Source: Flaviflexus sp. (GTDB lineage Bacteria > Actinomycetota > Actinomycetes > Actinomycetales > Actinomycetaceae). From it: a stretch of DNA of 64,000 nucleotides. The notes under the pieces were generated by a model. It was not told the DNA's origin, did no database searches, and saw nothing but the letters and a program-made list of their open reading frames with translations. Location: assembly GCA_030537635.1 (NCBI GenBank), contig JAUNVM010000005.1:1-64000 (forward strand). Reading direction: 5' to 3'. Position numbers and translations under genes: made by a program. Positions 1-8,948 of the stretch are shown here, one piece after another. The number at the start of each line of letters is the position of its first letter. Within the stretch, counting starts at the first letter, position 1.

Positions 1-3000
1 CCGGATCCTCGCCGAGAAGGCGGATCCGCACGCCGTCGACCGAGTCCTTGAGGCTGGCCGCATATCCGTGGAACTGCTCTTCATTCTCGACCCGGACGGT
101 CACCCCGGTGGTGGCAAGGAAATCGCCGACCTGACGGGGCAGCGGCAGCGCGGAGGACACCAAGAGTCCCGCGCCGAGAGTGATGGCGGCGGCTGCGGTG
201 GCGATGAGTTCGCCGAGCGGACGCCCTCCTCCATAGCGGATGATGACCTGCGGGAAGCCGATGTACCGGAGGATGTTGATTTCGACTCCGAGATCGGACG
301 GGTCGTGATCGACGCAGAACTCCTCGCGCAGCGCGATGTCCATGCCCCGCAGGACCTCGTCGAGCTTCGTTTGGTCGATGACCGTCATGGTGCGGCCCAC
401 GGCCCGCGCCTCACGCAGCACCGGATCGGTAATCTCCAGGGGCTGGGGCACCTGCCCGGCAAAGTCTGGCCTGGTGTGGCCAAGGGAGAGCAGATAGTTG
501 GGGCCGCCGGCCTTCGTGCCCGCCCCCACGGCGGAGCGCTTCCACCCGCCGAAGGGCTGGCGGCGGACGATGGCGCCGGTGATGGTGCGGTTGACGTACA
601 CGTTGCCGGCCTCAATCGAGTTGAGCCACAGGTCAACCTCGGCCGGATCCAGGGAGTGAATGCCGGCGGTGAGGCCGAATTCGGTGGCGTTTTGCCAGTC
701 GATAGCGGTGGGCAGATCATCGGCCCGCATGACCCCGAGAATCGGCCCGAAGTATTCGGTGAGATGGTAGTCGCTACCCGGCTGAACATTGGTGCGCACC
801 CCCGGGCTCCACAGCTTCTCCCCCAGCTGCTTCGGCTTAATCGCCCAACCCTGGCCGGGCTCGAGGGTGGTGAGGCCGCGCAGGAGCTTGCCCTCGGCCG
901 GAGCCACAATCGGCCCCATCTCCGTGCGCAGATCCGCCGGGTAGCCAATCTGCAGGGATCGCACCGCATCAAGCAGCTGGTCGTGGAAGCGCCGGGAGAA
1001 GCCGACCGATCCGACGAGGATAACGAGGGAGGCGGCCGAGCACTTCTGGCCGGAATGACCAAAGGCGGAGGCGACCACATCCTTGACCGCGAGGTCAATG
1101 TCCGCCTGCGGCGTGACGATGATGGCGTTCTTGCCGGAGGTCTCGGCGAACAGGCGCAGGTCTGGGCGCCAGGACTTAAACCTGCGCGCGGTGTCGATCG
1201 ATCCGGTGAGAATGACCTGGTCGACCCGCTCAACGAGGTGACGGCCGAGATTCTCATCCTCGTCCAGTCCCGCCTCATCCAGGTTGACGAGCGCGAGCAG
1301 GTCTCGGGAAATCCCGGCCTGCCACAGCAGCTCGGCAATGAGGGCGCCGGTGCGCCGGGCCAGGCCGGCCGGCTTGAACAGGACGGCGGAACCGGTGGCA
1401 AGCGCGGCCACCGCGCCGCCGGTGGGAATGGCGATGGCGAAATTCCACGGCGGGGTGATGAGCGTGAGCTCGACCGGCTCGTAGGTGGCGCCCTCAAGCT
1501 CGTCGAGCTCGCGGGCCCGCTCGGAGTAGTAGCGGATGAAGTCGATGGCCTCGGAGACCTCGACATCGGCCTGATCGATGGTCTTGCCGGTCTCGGAAGC
1601 GGCCACCTCGATGAGCTGGGCGCGGTGGTCGGCAAAGATCTGGGCGGCCTTGGCCAGGACGTCGGCCCGGTGCGCGCCACCCCGCTTCGCCCAGTCGCGG
1701 GCCGCGGTGCGGGCCCGGTCCATGAGCCCATCGAGCTTATCCGCGCTCGAGTAGGCGTGACTATCCGCGGTCTCCGTTCCCAGTGTGGAGGTATCGATGG
1801 CCGAGGCGATGCGGCGGGCCCATTCAATGTTGGCCGGTAGCGAGGGATCGGTGTCCGGGGTGTTGGCAAAGCCCTCCTCGATCGGCTCGCCCTCGAGACG
1901 ATTCTGGGTGCGCCGCGGGCCAAAGGCGAGCTCGCCGGAGGCGGCCAGCTTGGCTGCGGAGCGGAACCGGGAGGCCTCGAGTTCGAAGGCCTCCTCGCTG
2001 TAGGGCAGGTCGAAAACATTCGACATGAAGTTCTCGTCGGTGGCATTCTCCTCGAGCCGGCGCACGAGATAGGCGATGGCGACATCGAATTCCTCGGGGC
2101 GCACCACCGGCACGTAGTAGAGCAGCGGGCCCACGTCATCACGGACCGCATGCGCCTGCGGCGTGGCCATGCCCGAGAGCATCTCCACGTCCACCCCCTC
2201 GCCGATGGTCAGTCCCCGGTCGCGGCACAGCAGCACCCCGTAGGCGAGGGTGAAGAGATTCTGCCCGGCAATGCCGATGCCCACGGCATCGATGTTGTCC
2301 TTGGTCAGCGCCTCGTCAAGAATCGTCAGGTAGTTCGCGTCCGAGGCCTCCTTGGAGGGTTGGACCGTGAGCTCCCAGCCGTGCATGAGAGCATCCACCC
2401 GCTCCATGGACAGGTTTGCTCCCTTGACGACGCGGACCTTGATCGGAGCCCCGCCTGCCGCGCGGCGCTTTTTTGCCCACTCGGTGAGTTCGCGCAGTGC
2501 ATCTCGAGCATCGGGCAGGTAGGCCTGCAAAACGATTCCGGCGCGGAAGTCGTGCAGCTCTTCGTGTTCGAGCAGCCGGGTGAACACGTCAATGGTCATG
2601 TGGAGGTCCTTGTATTCCTCCATATCCAGGTTGACGAAGGTGTTTTCTCGCTTCGCCAGGCAGAAAACGGGAAGCAGCTCAGCCACCGCGTGCTCAACCG
2701 CGGCATCGTAGCCGAACGGGCTGTGCGGGCCGATGACGGCGGACACCTTGAGGGAGACGTAGTCAACGTCCTCCCGGCGGATCAGCTCCTCGGTGGCCGC
2801 GATGCGGCGGGCCGCCTCCTCATCCCCCAGCACGGCCTCGCCCAGCAGGTTGAGGTTGAGCCGCGAGCCATCCTCGCGCAGCTTGGCGATTGCCGGCCCC
2901 AGCTTGGTCGGGGTGACATCAATGACGAGGTCGCCGACGAGGGCGGCGAATACCTTGTGCGCGGCAGCCGTCGACAGGCCCGGAACGGCGGGGGCCACCT

Positions 3001-3259
3001 TGCCGCCCACCTTGGCCGGGCCGGACAGGTAGGCCGGTAGGAATGAAGAATTGCGGGAGGACATGGTGGCCAGGTTCTCCGCCGCCACGGCCGGGTCCTC
3101 GGGGCGGATGACGCCATCGACAAATGACACCGTGTAGTCGAGCCCATCCTCGTGCTCGAGTACCTGAGACAGGAGGGTGGCGCTGCGGGGAGCCGGATAG
3201 GCCCGGGAGGCCTCCGTCCACTCCTGTGCTAGGCGAATCGACCGTTCGATCAAGTCCAT
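1..3259 (-). CDS. putA: Bifunctional proline dehydrogenase / L-glutamate gamma-semialdehyde dehydrogenase (3' end beyond window)
   Basis: Oxidises proline to glutamate in two steps: an FAD proline dehydrogenase passes pyrroline-5-carboxylate to an NAD aldehyde dehydrogenase. The frame stays open from the ATG at 3259 to the left edge, about 1086 residues; family members run about 1150, so only the C-terminus is missing. The PRODH part lies roughly at residues 90-480 and contains VKGANLSMERV near residue 275. The aldehyde dehydrogenase part contains AETSGKNA with the general-base Glu near residue 706 and GHSGQKCSAAS with the nucleophile Cys near residue 740, the usual 34-residue spacing. The start has GGAAAGGA just upstream. 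It lies 37 bases behind the DUF3017 gene, so the two may be co-transcribed. The identification is firm. Confidence 0.95.
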   Translation of the reverse strand, partial: MDLIERSIRLAQEWTEASRAYPAPRSATLLSQVLEHEDGLDYTVSFVDGVIRPEDPAVAAENLATMSSRNSSFLPAYLSGPAKVGGKVAPAVPGLSTAAAHKVFAALVGDLVIDVTPTKLGPAIAKLREDGSRLNLNLLGEAVLGDEEAARRIAATEELIRREDVDYVSLKVSAVIGPHSPFGYDAAVEHAVAELLPVFCLAKRENTFVNLDMEEYKDLHMTIDVFTRLLEHEELHDFRAGIVLQAYLPDARDALRELTEWAKKRRAAGGAPIKVRVVKGANLSMERVDALMHGWELTVQPSKEASDANYLTILDEALTKDNIDAVGIGIAGQNLFTLAYGVLLCRDRGLTIGEGVDVEMLSGMATPQAHAVRDDVGPLLYYVPVVRPEEFDVAIAYLVRRLEENATDENFMSNVFDLPYSEEAFELEASRFRSAAKLAASGELAFGPRRTQNRLEGEPIEEGFANTPDTDPSLPANIEWARRIASAIDTSTLGTETADSHAYSSADKLDGLMDRARTAARDWAKRGGAHRADVLAKAAQIFADHRAQLIEVAASETGKTIDQADVEVSEAIDFIRYYSERARELDELEGATYEPVELTLITPPWNFAIAIPTGGAVAALATGSAVLFKPAGLARRTGALIAELLWQAGISRDLLALVNLDEAGLDEDENLGRHLVERVDQVILTGSIDTARRFKSWRPDLRLFAETSGKNAIIVTPQADIDLAVKDVVASAFGHSGQKCSAASLVILVGSVGFSRRFHDQLLDAVRSLQIGYPADLRTEMGPIVAPAEGKLLRGLTTLEPGQGWAIKPKQLGEKLWSPGVRTNVQPGSDYHLTEYFGPILGVMRADDLPTAIDWQNATEFGLTAGIHSLDPAEVDLWLNSIEAGNVYVNRTITGAIVRRQPFGGWKRSAVGAGTKAGGPNYLLSLGHTRPDFAGQVPQPLEITDPVLREARAVGRTMTVIDQTKLDEVLRGMDIALREEFCVDHDPSDLGVEINILRYIGFPQVIIRYGGGRPLGELIATAAAAITLGAGLLVSSALPLPRQVGDFLATTGVTVRVENEEQFHGYAASLKDSVDGVRIRLLGEDP

Positions 3260-3296
3260 GATGTCCTTTCCGAAGGCTCTAAGGCCTCGCCGTTGT

Positions 3297-3569
3297 TTAC
3301 GAAACCAGTGTTGCATTGCCCCAGCTGGCCAGGGCGAGAAGAGCGATACCGAGGGCGGCTAGCGTGGCGGCATCCCAGAATCTCCGTCGAATCTGGGGCA
3401 CCACACCCGCGGGCAAAACCAGCCGGGCAACCGCCAGGCAGATCATCGATCCGCCGAGTGCCGTGGCCGCCCATCGTGCATCCGCGAGCACGGCAATCAC
3501 GGTGACGGCGCAGATCCACAGCGTCATCACCACGAACAGCACGGGTGACGGTACTCGCGTTTCTCCCAT
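3297..3569 (-). CDS. DUF3017 family small membrane protein
   Basis: A protein of about 90 residues with three hydrophobic segments, near residues 10-28, 34-54 and 66-85, separated by a short basic loop (PQIRRRFWD). Small proteins of this kind, annotated DUF3017, occur in actinobacteria near purine and folate genes, which fits the purN-purH neighbours. No biochemical role is known. I chose the ATG at 3569 because AAGG lies 8 bases upstream. A longer start at 3587 (six more residues) would place its ATG over the ATG of the divergent FAD reductase at 3586 and has no ribosome site. The family assignment rests on size, topology and context. Confidence 0.65.
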   Translation of the reverse strand: MGETRVPSPVLFVVMTLWICAVTVIAVLADARWAATALGGSMICLAVARLVLPAGVVPQIRRRFWDAATLAALGIALLALASWGNATLVS

Positions 3570-3574
3570 ACACT

Positions 3575-3580
3575 TAACCT
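3575..3580 (+). promoter_or_regulatory. Putative -10 box of a leaderless FAD reductase gene
   Basis: TAACCT ends 5 bases before the ATG at 3586, and no Shine-Dalgarno sequence precedes that ATG. This fits transcription starting at or near the start codon. An overlapping alternative -10, TACACT, is at 3569-3574. No convincing -35 is visible. Confidence 0.4.
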
Positions 3581-3585
3581 TACTC

Positions 3586-4665
3586 ATGAAGACTCACCAG
3601 ATCATCATTTGCGGCACCGGTTTGGCCGGTCTGCGCACCTGCGCGCATCTGCGCGAGCTCGGCTACACCGGCACCATCACGGCCTTTGGCGCGGAGACCC
3701 ATCCGCCCTATGATCGGCCGCCGCTGTCCAAGCAGATTCTCGGCGACTATCGCCAACCGCTGTCCGCCCAGGGCCTTGGCGAGCTCAGCGAACTTGCCGA
3801 TGAGATCATCATCGAGCCGGTCACCGAGCTACGCCCGGGCGCAGTGCTCGCCGGGGGCAGGTCCTACCCGGCGGACGTCATCGTGGCCGCCACCGGCGCC
3901 GAGCCCCGACAGCTGCGGGAGAACTCCCACGTGCTGCGCACGCGAGCGGATGCCGAGGCGATTCGCGCCCTCCGCGAGGTGGAGATTCTCGGGGCCGGCT
4001 GGATCGGCTGCGAGCTGGCCGCCGCCCTCGCCCGCGGTGGTCGCACCGTCACGCTCACCGAGGTCACCGGCACGGCCCTCCCCGCCCTCGGCCCGGCGGG
4101 CCGTCCCGTGACCGACTATCTGGCTGATCTTGGCGTGACGATTGCTGCGGGCTCGGAGCCAACCACCGGCCTGCCCCTCATCGAGGCCATTGGGGTCCGC
4201 CCGCGCACCCTCGGGGCCGATCTGCGCACCGACCTGTGGGGCCGTACCTCGGTTCCGGGCCGCTACGCGGTGGGTGACTGCGCCACCATCATGGGTGGGC
4301 CGAGGCCGGGGCACTGGAACACCGCTCTGCGCCAGGCCGAGCGGGTGGCCCGAGCAATCATGGCGGACCGCAGCGGCGAGCCCCTACCCGACAAAGCCCC
4401 GCTCATCACCGATGTCTTTTCCACCATTGGCGAGCTCGATCTCCTCTTTATTGGCTCCGCCCACGGCCAGCTTGTCACCGCCGGGGATGATGATCGCTTC
4501 CGCGCCGTGTGGCTCGATAAGGGAACTCTTTCCGGTGCCCTCACCATCAACCGTCCCGCCGACGCGGTGGCGGCGCGAAAGAATCTCGGACGCCCGCTTA
4601 CCGGGGAACTCGCCGGGATCGACCGGCCGCTGAAGAAGCTGCTGCGCGAAGCCGCCCGGGAATAG
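3586..4665 (+). CDS. FAD-dependent pyridine nucleotide oxidoreductase, ferredoxin reductase-like
   Basis: A 359-residue flavoprotein resembling reductases that pass electrons from NAD(P)H to ferredoxins. The N-terminus has the FAD-binding GTGLAG (residues 9-14), followed by PPYDRPPLSK, a motif typical of the ferredoxin/rubredoxin reductase group. A second dinucleotide motif, GAGWIG, near residue 129 would bind NAD(P)H. YAVGDCA near residue 227 is the distal FAD motif. The C-terminal domain is short (family members are usually about 400 residues). No ferredoxin or oxygenase gene is nearby, so the partner is unknown. The in-frame region upstream of 3586 overlaps the opposite-strand gene and is not coding. 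Confidence 0.8.
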   Translation: MKTHQIIICGTGLAGLRTCAHLRELGYTGTITAFGAETHPPYDRPPLSKQILGDYRQPLSAQGLGELSELADEIIIEPVTELRPGAVLAGGRSYPADVIVAATGAEPRQLRENSHVLRTRADAEAIRALREVEILGAGWIGCELAAALARGGRTVTLTEVTGTALPALGPAGRPVTDYLADLGVTIAAGSEPTTGLPLIEAIGVRPRTLGADLRTDLWGRTSVPGRYAVGDCATIMGGPRPGHWNTALRQAERVARAIMADRSGEPLPDKAPLITDVFSTIGELDLLFIGSAHGQLVTAGDDDRFRAVWLDKGTLSGALTINRPADAVAARKNLGRPLTGELAGIDRPLKKLLREAARE

Positions 4666-4667
4666 AA

Positions 4668-4695
4668 GGCGCCGGCGAAAGCGTCCGCCGGCGCC
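4668..4695. terminator. Bidirectional hairpin between the FAD reductase and purH
   Basis: A perfect 10-bp GC stem (GGCGCCGGCG with CGCCGGCGCC) and an 8-base loop lie between two convergent genes, 3 bases after one stop and 17 before the other. There is no U-tract. Confidence 0.7.
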
Positions 4696-4711
4696 CAGCC
4701 ATCTGGCCTTC

Positions 4712-6229
4712 CTAGTGGGCGAAGTGTCGCCTGCCGGTGAAGTACATGGAGATGCCGGCGGCCTTCGCGGCCTCGATCACCTCATCATCGCGGATTGATC
4801 CACCCGGCTGAACGACCGCCGTAACACCCGCCCGGGCGAGCTCCTCGAGCCCATCGGCAAAGGGGAAGAACGCATCGGAGGCGGCCACCGCCCCGCGGGC
4901 CCGCTCTTCGCCCTCGCCGAGCGTGTTCGCTCGCTGAACGGCAAGCCGGCAGGAATCCACCCGGTTGACCTGGCCCATGCCGACGCCGACGGCGGCACCG
5001 CCCGCCGCGAGAAGAATCGCATTGGAGCGCACCGAACGCACCGAACGCCAGGCAAAGTCGAGATCCGCAAGCGTCTCCTCATCGGCCTGCGGACCGGCCA
5101 CGTGGGACCAGCTGGCCGGCTCATCTCCCGCCTCGTAACGGTCGCGGGCCTGGCGGAGGAAACCACCGGAAATGTGGACGAGCTCGTAGGTGTCCCACTC
5201 CGGATCGACCTTGAGGATGCGAAGGTTCTTCTTCTGCTGGAGGATCTCCAGCGCCTCCTCGGTGTAGTCGGGGGCGGCAATGACTTCGGTGAAAATGGGG
5301 CGCACCTGCCTGGCCATCTCCTCCGTCACCGTTCGGTTCGCGGCAATCACCCCGCCGTAGGCGGAGACCGGATCGCAGGCGTGGGCGGACAGATGAGCAT
5401 CGGCAATGCTGTCGGCCGAGGCGATTCCGCACGGATTGCAATGCTTGATGACGGCGACGGTCGGCCGGGCGTGATCGTAGGCGGCTCGCAGCGCCGCATC
5501 GGTGTCCCGGTAGTTGTTGTAGCTCATCTCCTTGCCCCCCAATTGGGTGGCCGCGGCAAGCCCACTACCCGAAGAGATGAGTTCGGCGGCCTGATGCGGG
5601 TTCTCACCGTAGCGCAGAGACCGCGTGGGGGTGAGCGCGGCCTCAAGCGAGCCCGCGGTATCGGCGCCGAGCCAGCTGGCAATCTGGGTGTCGTAGGCGG
5701 CCGTATGTGCGAAGGCCACCCCCGCCATTGATGCCCGCATGGTCGCGTCAATGCTCCCGGAATTGAGAGCTTCGATGATCTCGGGATACTGGGCCGGGCT
5801 CGTGACCACGAGAACCGAATCGTGGTTCTTTGCCGCCGCGCGGATCATCGTTGGCCCACCAATGTCGATCTGCTCAATGCATTCGGCTCGCTCCGCCCCG
5901 CTCGCCACGGTCTGCGAGAACGGGTAGAGATTGCACACGACGATGTCGATGGGGGTGATCTGCCGGTCGGACAGCTCGGCCATGTGCTGCTCCGAGCCCC
6001 GGTTGGCGAGAATGCCGCCGTGAACGATCGGGTGGAGGGTCTTGACCCGCCCGCCGAGGAATTCAGCCGAACCAGTCACCTCTTCCACGCTCGTGACGGT
6101 GAGGCCTTCGTCGGCCAGCAGGCGGCCGGTTGAGCCGGTGGAGATGATGTCATATCCGGCCCGCTCAATCGCGCGAGCGAGATCGGCGACGCCGGTCTTG
6201 TCGTAGACGGAAATGAGGGCGTAGGTCAT
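4712..6229 (-). CDS. purH: Bifunctional AICAR formyltransferase / IMP cyclohydrolase
   Basis: Catalyses the last two steps of de novo IMP synthesis, formylating AICAR (ZMP) with 10-formyl-THF and closing the ring. The 505-residue length matches the family. The cyclohydrolase domain (about 1-190) opens [10 protein letters not shown] and carries STGSTGRLL and GGRVKTLHP. The formyltransferase domain includes [11 protein letters not shown] and KHCNPCG with the catalytic Lys-His pair. The ATG at 6229 follows AAGGA by 6 bases. An open frame continues upstream to 6685 but runs through the riboswitch and is not coding. Upstream lies a ZTP riboswitch, so expression should rise with the enzyme's own substrate. 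Confidence 0.97.
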   Translation of the reverse strand: MTYALISVYDKTGVADLARAIERAGYDIISTGSTGRLLADEGLTVTSVEEVTGSAEFLGGRVKTLHPIVHGGILANRGSEQHMAELSDRQITPIDIVVCNLYPFSQTVASGAERAECIEQIDIGGPTMIRAAAKNHDSVLVVTSPAQYPEIIEALNSGSIDATMRASMAGVAFAHTAAYDTQIASWLGADTAGSLEAALTPTRSLRYGENPHQAAELISSGSGLAAATQLGGKEMSYNNYRDTDAALRAAYDHARPTVAVIKHCNPCGIASADSIADAHLSAHACDPVSAYGGVIAANRTVTEEMARQVRPIFTEVIAAPDYTEEALEILQQKKNLRILKVDPEWDTYELVHISGGFLRQARDRYEAGDEPASWSHVAGPQADEETLADLDFAWRSVRSVRSNAILLAAGGAAVGVGMGQVNRVDSCRLAVQRANTLGEGEERARGAVAASDAFFPFADGLEELARAGVTAVVQPGGSIRDDEVIEAAKAAGISMYFTGRRHFAH

Positions 6230-6261
6230 GTGGGGTCCTTCGATGGCTCTCCCACCGCCAT
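6230..6261 (-). promoter_or_regulatory. Ribosome-site region of purH with competing hairpins
   Basis: Two short inverted repeats share this stretch. GTGGG (6251-6255) can pair with CCCAC (6230-6234), enclosing the AAGGA ribosome site at 6236-6240 and ending next to the start codon. ATGGC (6257-6261) can instead pair with GCCAT (6243-6247), leaving the ribosome site free. This looks like the expression platform of the riboswitch. It is inferred from sequence only. Confidence 0.5.
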
Positions 6262-6331
6262 GCCCAGGCGTGCGACGCGATGGTCCCGATCGCTCCCCGG
6301 TGGTTGTCCACCTTCCGCGCCAGTCGCGATC
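6261..6331 (-). ncRNA. ZTP (pfl-type) riboswitch upstream of purH
   Basis: The transcribed strand carries the hallmarks of the ZTP/ZMP-sensing pfl RNA. GATCGC (6326-6331) pairs with GCGATC (6288-6293). The sequence GCGACTGGCG is followed by a GGTGG/CCACC hairpin, then GGGGAGCG, then the conserved 3' block CGCCTGGGCA (6261-6270). GGCG in the upper loop can form a pseudoknot with CGCC of the 3' block. This class is known upstream of purH, folate and one-carbon genes. It ends 31 bases before the purH ATG, so translational control is likely. Confidence 0.88.
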
Positions 6332-6337
6332 ACCGCC

Positions 6338-6343
6338 AGTGTA
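6338..6343 (-). promoter_or_regulatory. Putative -10 box of the purH riboswitch transcript
   Basis: TACACT on the minus strand lies 6 bases before the first paired base of the riboswitch, so a transcript from here would start with the aptamer. The -35 region is poor. Confidence 0.4.
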
Positions 6344-6446
6344 ACGGCAAGCGGGCCCGGTGTGGGAGCGATGTCGCACAGTGACACGCCGATGGGAACT
6401 GCAGCGCAGGTCCGCCCCGGCCGCGCTCTGGCAAAGCCTGGTCGGT

Positions 6447-7079
6447 TCAGGCGCCGGCGGGTCGGGCGCGCCGACCCTCGATGGTCCAGCCCCGCCTGGA
6501 CATCTGCCCCACCTGCTCAACAAGCTGGGCGCGCTCGGATTCCTTGATCCGCTCCAGCAGGCTGTCCTCCGTGTCATCGTCGGCGACCTCAACTGCACAC
6601 TGGGCGATGATCGGACCGGTATCAACCCCGCCGTCAACGATAAACAGGGTGGCCCCGGCGATCCGCACCCCATAGGCCAGAGCATCGGCCGGACCGTGAA
6701 TGCCCGGGAAGGCGGGCAGCAGCGAGTTGTGCGTGTTGATGATCCGGCCTGGGAAGGCCGACAACACCTCGGTGCCGAGCAGCTTGAGGAAGCCGGCCGA
6801 CACCACGAGATCCGGGGCCGCCTGGCCTAAGGTGAGGGCGATCTGACGATCCCAGCTCTCCCGATCCGGATGATCGGCAAGATCAATGACGGCCGTGGGA
6901 ATTCCCGCCCGCCGAGCATGCTCCTCGGCTCCGGTACCCGCCCGATCGGTGAGCACGAGAACCACCTCGGCCCCGTAGGCGGGATCTTCGCAGGCCGCCA
7001 TGAGGGCCGCAGCATTTGATCCACCGCCGGAGGCGAGAACTGCCAGCCGAGCCGGAGCGGAAGGGGCGGGAATTCTCAT
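6447..7079 (-). CDS. purN: Phosphoribosylglycinamide formyltransferase
   Basis: Transfers a formyl group from 10-formyl-THF to GAR in purine synthesis. It is 210 residues, as expected for PurN. The N-terminus has the phosphate-binding LASGGGSN. The active-site block reads [13 protein letters not shown] (N and H kept; the usual HP is HN here), and GGVDTGPII carries the catalytic Asp. The ATG overlaps the perM stop as ATGA, indicating translational coupling. The 217-base gap before purH holds the riboswitch, so purH can be expressed separately from purN. Confidence 0.95.
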   Translation of the reverse strand: MRIPAPSAPARLAVLASGGGSNAAALMAACEDPAYGAEVVLVLTDRAGTGAEEHARRAGIPTAVIDLADHPDRESWDRQIALTLGQAAPDLVVSAGFLKLLGTEVLSAFPGRIINTHNSLLPAFPGIHGPADALAYGVRIAGATLFIVDGGVDTGPIIAQCAVEVADDDTEDSLLERIKESERAQLVEQVGQMSRRGWTIEGRRARPAGA

Positions 7080-8842
7080 GGGTTCTCCTTGTCATCCATC
7101 GGCGCGGTAGGGGCGCTCGGCAAGTCCCGCGCCCAGTCATCACTCGGCTCTACTCGCTGGTAGGCCACCTCGGTGTCATCCTCGAGCAAGATGCCATCGG
7201 CGTCATCCTCCTCGATGCCTCCGCCGGGCTCGGGAGCAGGTAGGGCATCTCGGCGCGCCGATTTTGTCCGGTGAGGCCGCTCGGGCGTCTGCCATGCCAG
7301 CGAGGCCTTGAGGGCGGAGAACCAGCCGCGCTTGGGGCGCTCCCCAGCATCCTGCGCGCCATCCGTATCACCTGTGCCATCGCTACCGTCGGCGCCTTCA
7401 GATACCTCCGCGGTCTCGGTGGCCGCATGTGCTCCCGTGGCGGGATGCGAATCCCGCTCGCGGCCGATGGCGGGCGCGATCTCGGAGCCGCTTCCATCGC
7501 CGGCAATGGGAGTATCGGCGGTAGCCTGGCCCCTTGGCGCTACGCCGGCACTCTGGCCGGCGGCGGTCCCGTGATCGACCCCGTCGCGCGGGGACGCGTC
7601 CTGAGACGCAGTCACATCCACATTCGAGCTCTCGTCCTTCGCCCCACCATCGTCGACCCAGTGATCGGTATCGGAATTCTCCGTGCCCTTGTCGCGGCTG
7701 CGATAGTTCGCGTAGATGTCCTTGACCTTGGCGATGGTGACGCGGTTACCCGCCAGCAGGCCGGCCAGCATGGGAATGCCGGCGACGAGTGCGGCGGCGA
7801 GCGCCAGCTTGGGCGGCTCGGGGCCCAGCACCTGCATTCTCTCCGGGCCGACGCTGCCCGAGGCAAGTCCGCCGATGATGGCGAAGATGAGGAAGACGAG
7901 GAGGATGTGCAGGCCACCGGTGGCGCCCGCCTCGTTGAGCGTGGGAAAGGCCCGCGACTTCCGCCATCCCGCCGCAAAGATGATGAGGGCGACGAGCGGA
8001 ATCACCCAGGGCACGGAGACGTGCGGCTGGGGCAGCGCTCCGAGCAGGGGAACCGCCGGCAACGGCGCGGATTCCACCCCGAGGGCGGAGAAGGAAGTGC
8101 CGGACCCGATCGAGAAACCCGCCCCCAGAAGGTAAGCGCCCGCCCAGATCACCATGGTGGGCAGGTAGCACAGCTGGAAGCCCCACAGCAGGATCCAGGC
8201 GAGAATATCGATGACGTAGAAGCCAGCGATGGTGCGGATTTGCGACCAGCCAAGCAGCAGGCCCAGGCCGGCGGTCACCAGGGACAGGACGAGAATAATG
8301 GCGGTGGCGGCCAGGGCGAGCATAAAGCCGTCGTAGAGGACCCGTCCCGCCGGCGTCGTGAAAAAGCCCTGCCCGAACCAGTCGGTGCGATTGCGCGACA
8401 CGACGGCGGATAGCAGCAGGATGATTGCTGCCCCAAGCGCGGCCCGCCAGGCGATGGAGCCATTGGGGGCAAGCTGGCCGAGGAGGCCCACGGTGACAGC
8501 TCCCGAGGCGGCGAGGATCATCAGGTCCCGCCAATCCTTCAAAGGTAGGCGCCGCACGAAACTCCAGGCCACAAGGAACGTGATGATGGTGATGGTGAGT
8601 GGCGGCAGCGTAATCTGCACGCCGCCGAAATGAAGGGTTCCGCCAAAGGCGGTGAGCCACCATCCGGTGGCGATGCGCGCGGCATCCTGCCAGGTCGCAT
8701 CCCCCAGAGCGGGGGAATCGGCCTTGAGGGTAAAGGTGAGGATGGCGAGGGCGGCAACCGTCACCCACCCGTAGAGGAAGGTTTGGACGCCGGCGGCCAC
8801 AAGCCGGGCGGCTGGAACACGTTCGGAGGCACTCATCGCCAT
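7076..8842 (-). CDS. perM: DUF6350 / PerM-like polytopic membrane protein
   Basis: About 588 residues. The first 410 or so form about ten hydrophobic segments. The rest is a long hydrophilic tail rich in Asp, Glu, Gly and Ser, probably cytoplasmic and disordered. In actinobacteria this DUF6350 protein is typically encoded next to purN, and the mycobacterial homologue PerM is reported to act in cell division under stress. The frame is open upstream to 9196 but overlaps sucD there. ATG at 8842 has GGGA upstream; ATG at 8836 (two residues shorter) is the alternative. Its stop overlaps the purN start. Confidence 0.75.
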   Translation of the reverse strand: MAMSASERVPAARLVAAGVQTFLYGWVTVAALAILTFTLKADSPALGDATWQDAARIATGWWLTAFGGTLHFGGVQITLPPLTITIITFLVAWSFVRRLPLKDWRDLMILAASGAVTVGLLGQLAPNGSIAWRAALGAAIILLLSAVVSRNRTDWFGQGFFTTPAGRVLYDGFMLALAATAIILVLSLVTAGLGLLLGWSQIRTIAGFYVIDILAWILLWGFQLCYLPTMVIWAGAYLLGAGFSIGSGTSFSALGVESAPLPAVPLLGALPQPHVSVPWVIPLVALIIFAAGWRKSRAFPTLNEAGATGGLHILLVFLIFAIIGGLASGSVGPERMQVLGPEPPKLALAAALVAGIPMLAGLLAGNRVTIAKVKDIYANYRSRDKGTENSDTDHWVDDGGAKDESSNVDVTASQDASPRDGVDHGTAAGQSAGVAPRGQATADTPIAGDGSGSEIAPAIGRERDSHPATGAHAATETAEVSEGADGSDGTGDTDGAQDAGERPKRGWFSALKASLAWQTPERPHRTKSARRDALPAPEPGGGIEEDDADGILLEDDTEVAYQRVEPSDDWARDLPSAPTAPMDDKENP

Positions 8843-8895
8843 TATCGTCCCAGCAAAGCGCGCCGAAGGCGGCGACGACTCGCCCCAAACGACAA

Positions 8896-8923
8896 ATCGG
8901 GGGCGGATTGCTCCGCCCCCGAT
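8896..8923. terminator. Hairpin downstream of sucD
   Basis: A perfect 12-bp stem (ATCGGGGGCGGA with TCCGCCCCCGAT) and a 4-base loop lie 26 bases past the sucD stop on the minus strand. No U-tract. Confidence 0.7.
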
Positions 8924-8948
8924 CCGATCTACTCGGTCGTGCCGGTGA

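Noticed and set aside
68-1840. Long plus-strand open frame (590 codons) opposite putA
   Set aside because: It is the antisense shadow of putA; the minus frame carries all expected PRODH and aldehyde dehydrogenase motifs, and the plus product is Gly/Arg/Asp-rich with no domain.
385-2151. 588-codon minus-strand frame inside putA
   Set aside because: Wrong frame relative to putA; Arg/Ser/Pro-rich low-complexity product typical of high-GC shadows.
3570-3587. Longer DUF3017 start at 3587
   Set aside because: It lacks a ribosome site and its ATG would overlap the divergent ATG at 3586; the start at 3569 has AAGG upstream.
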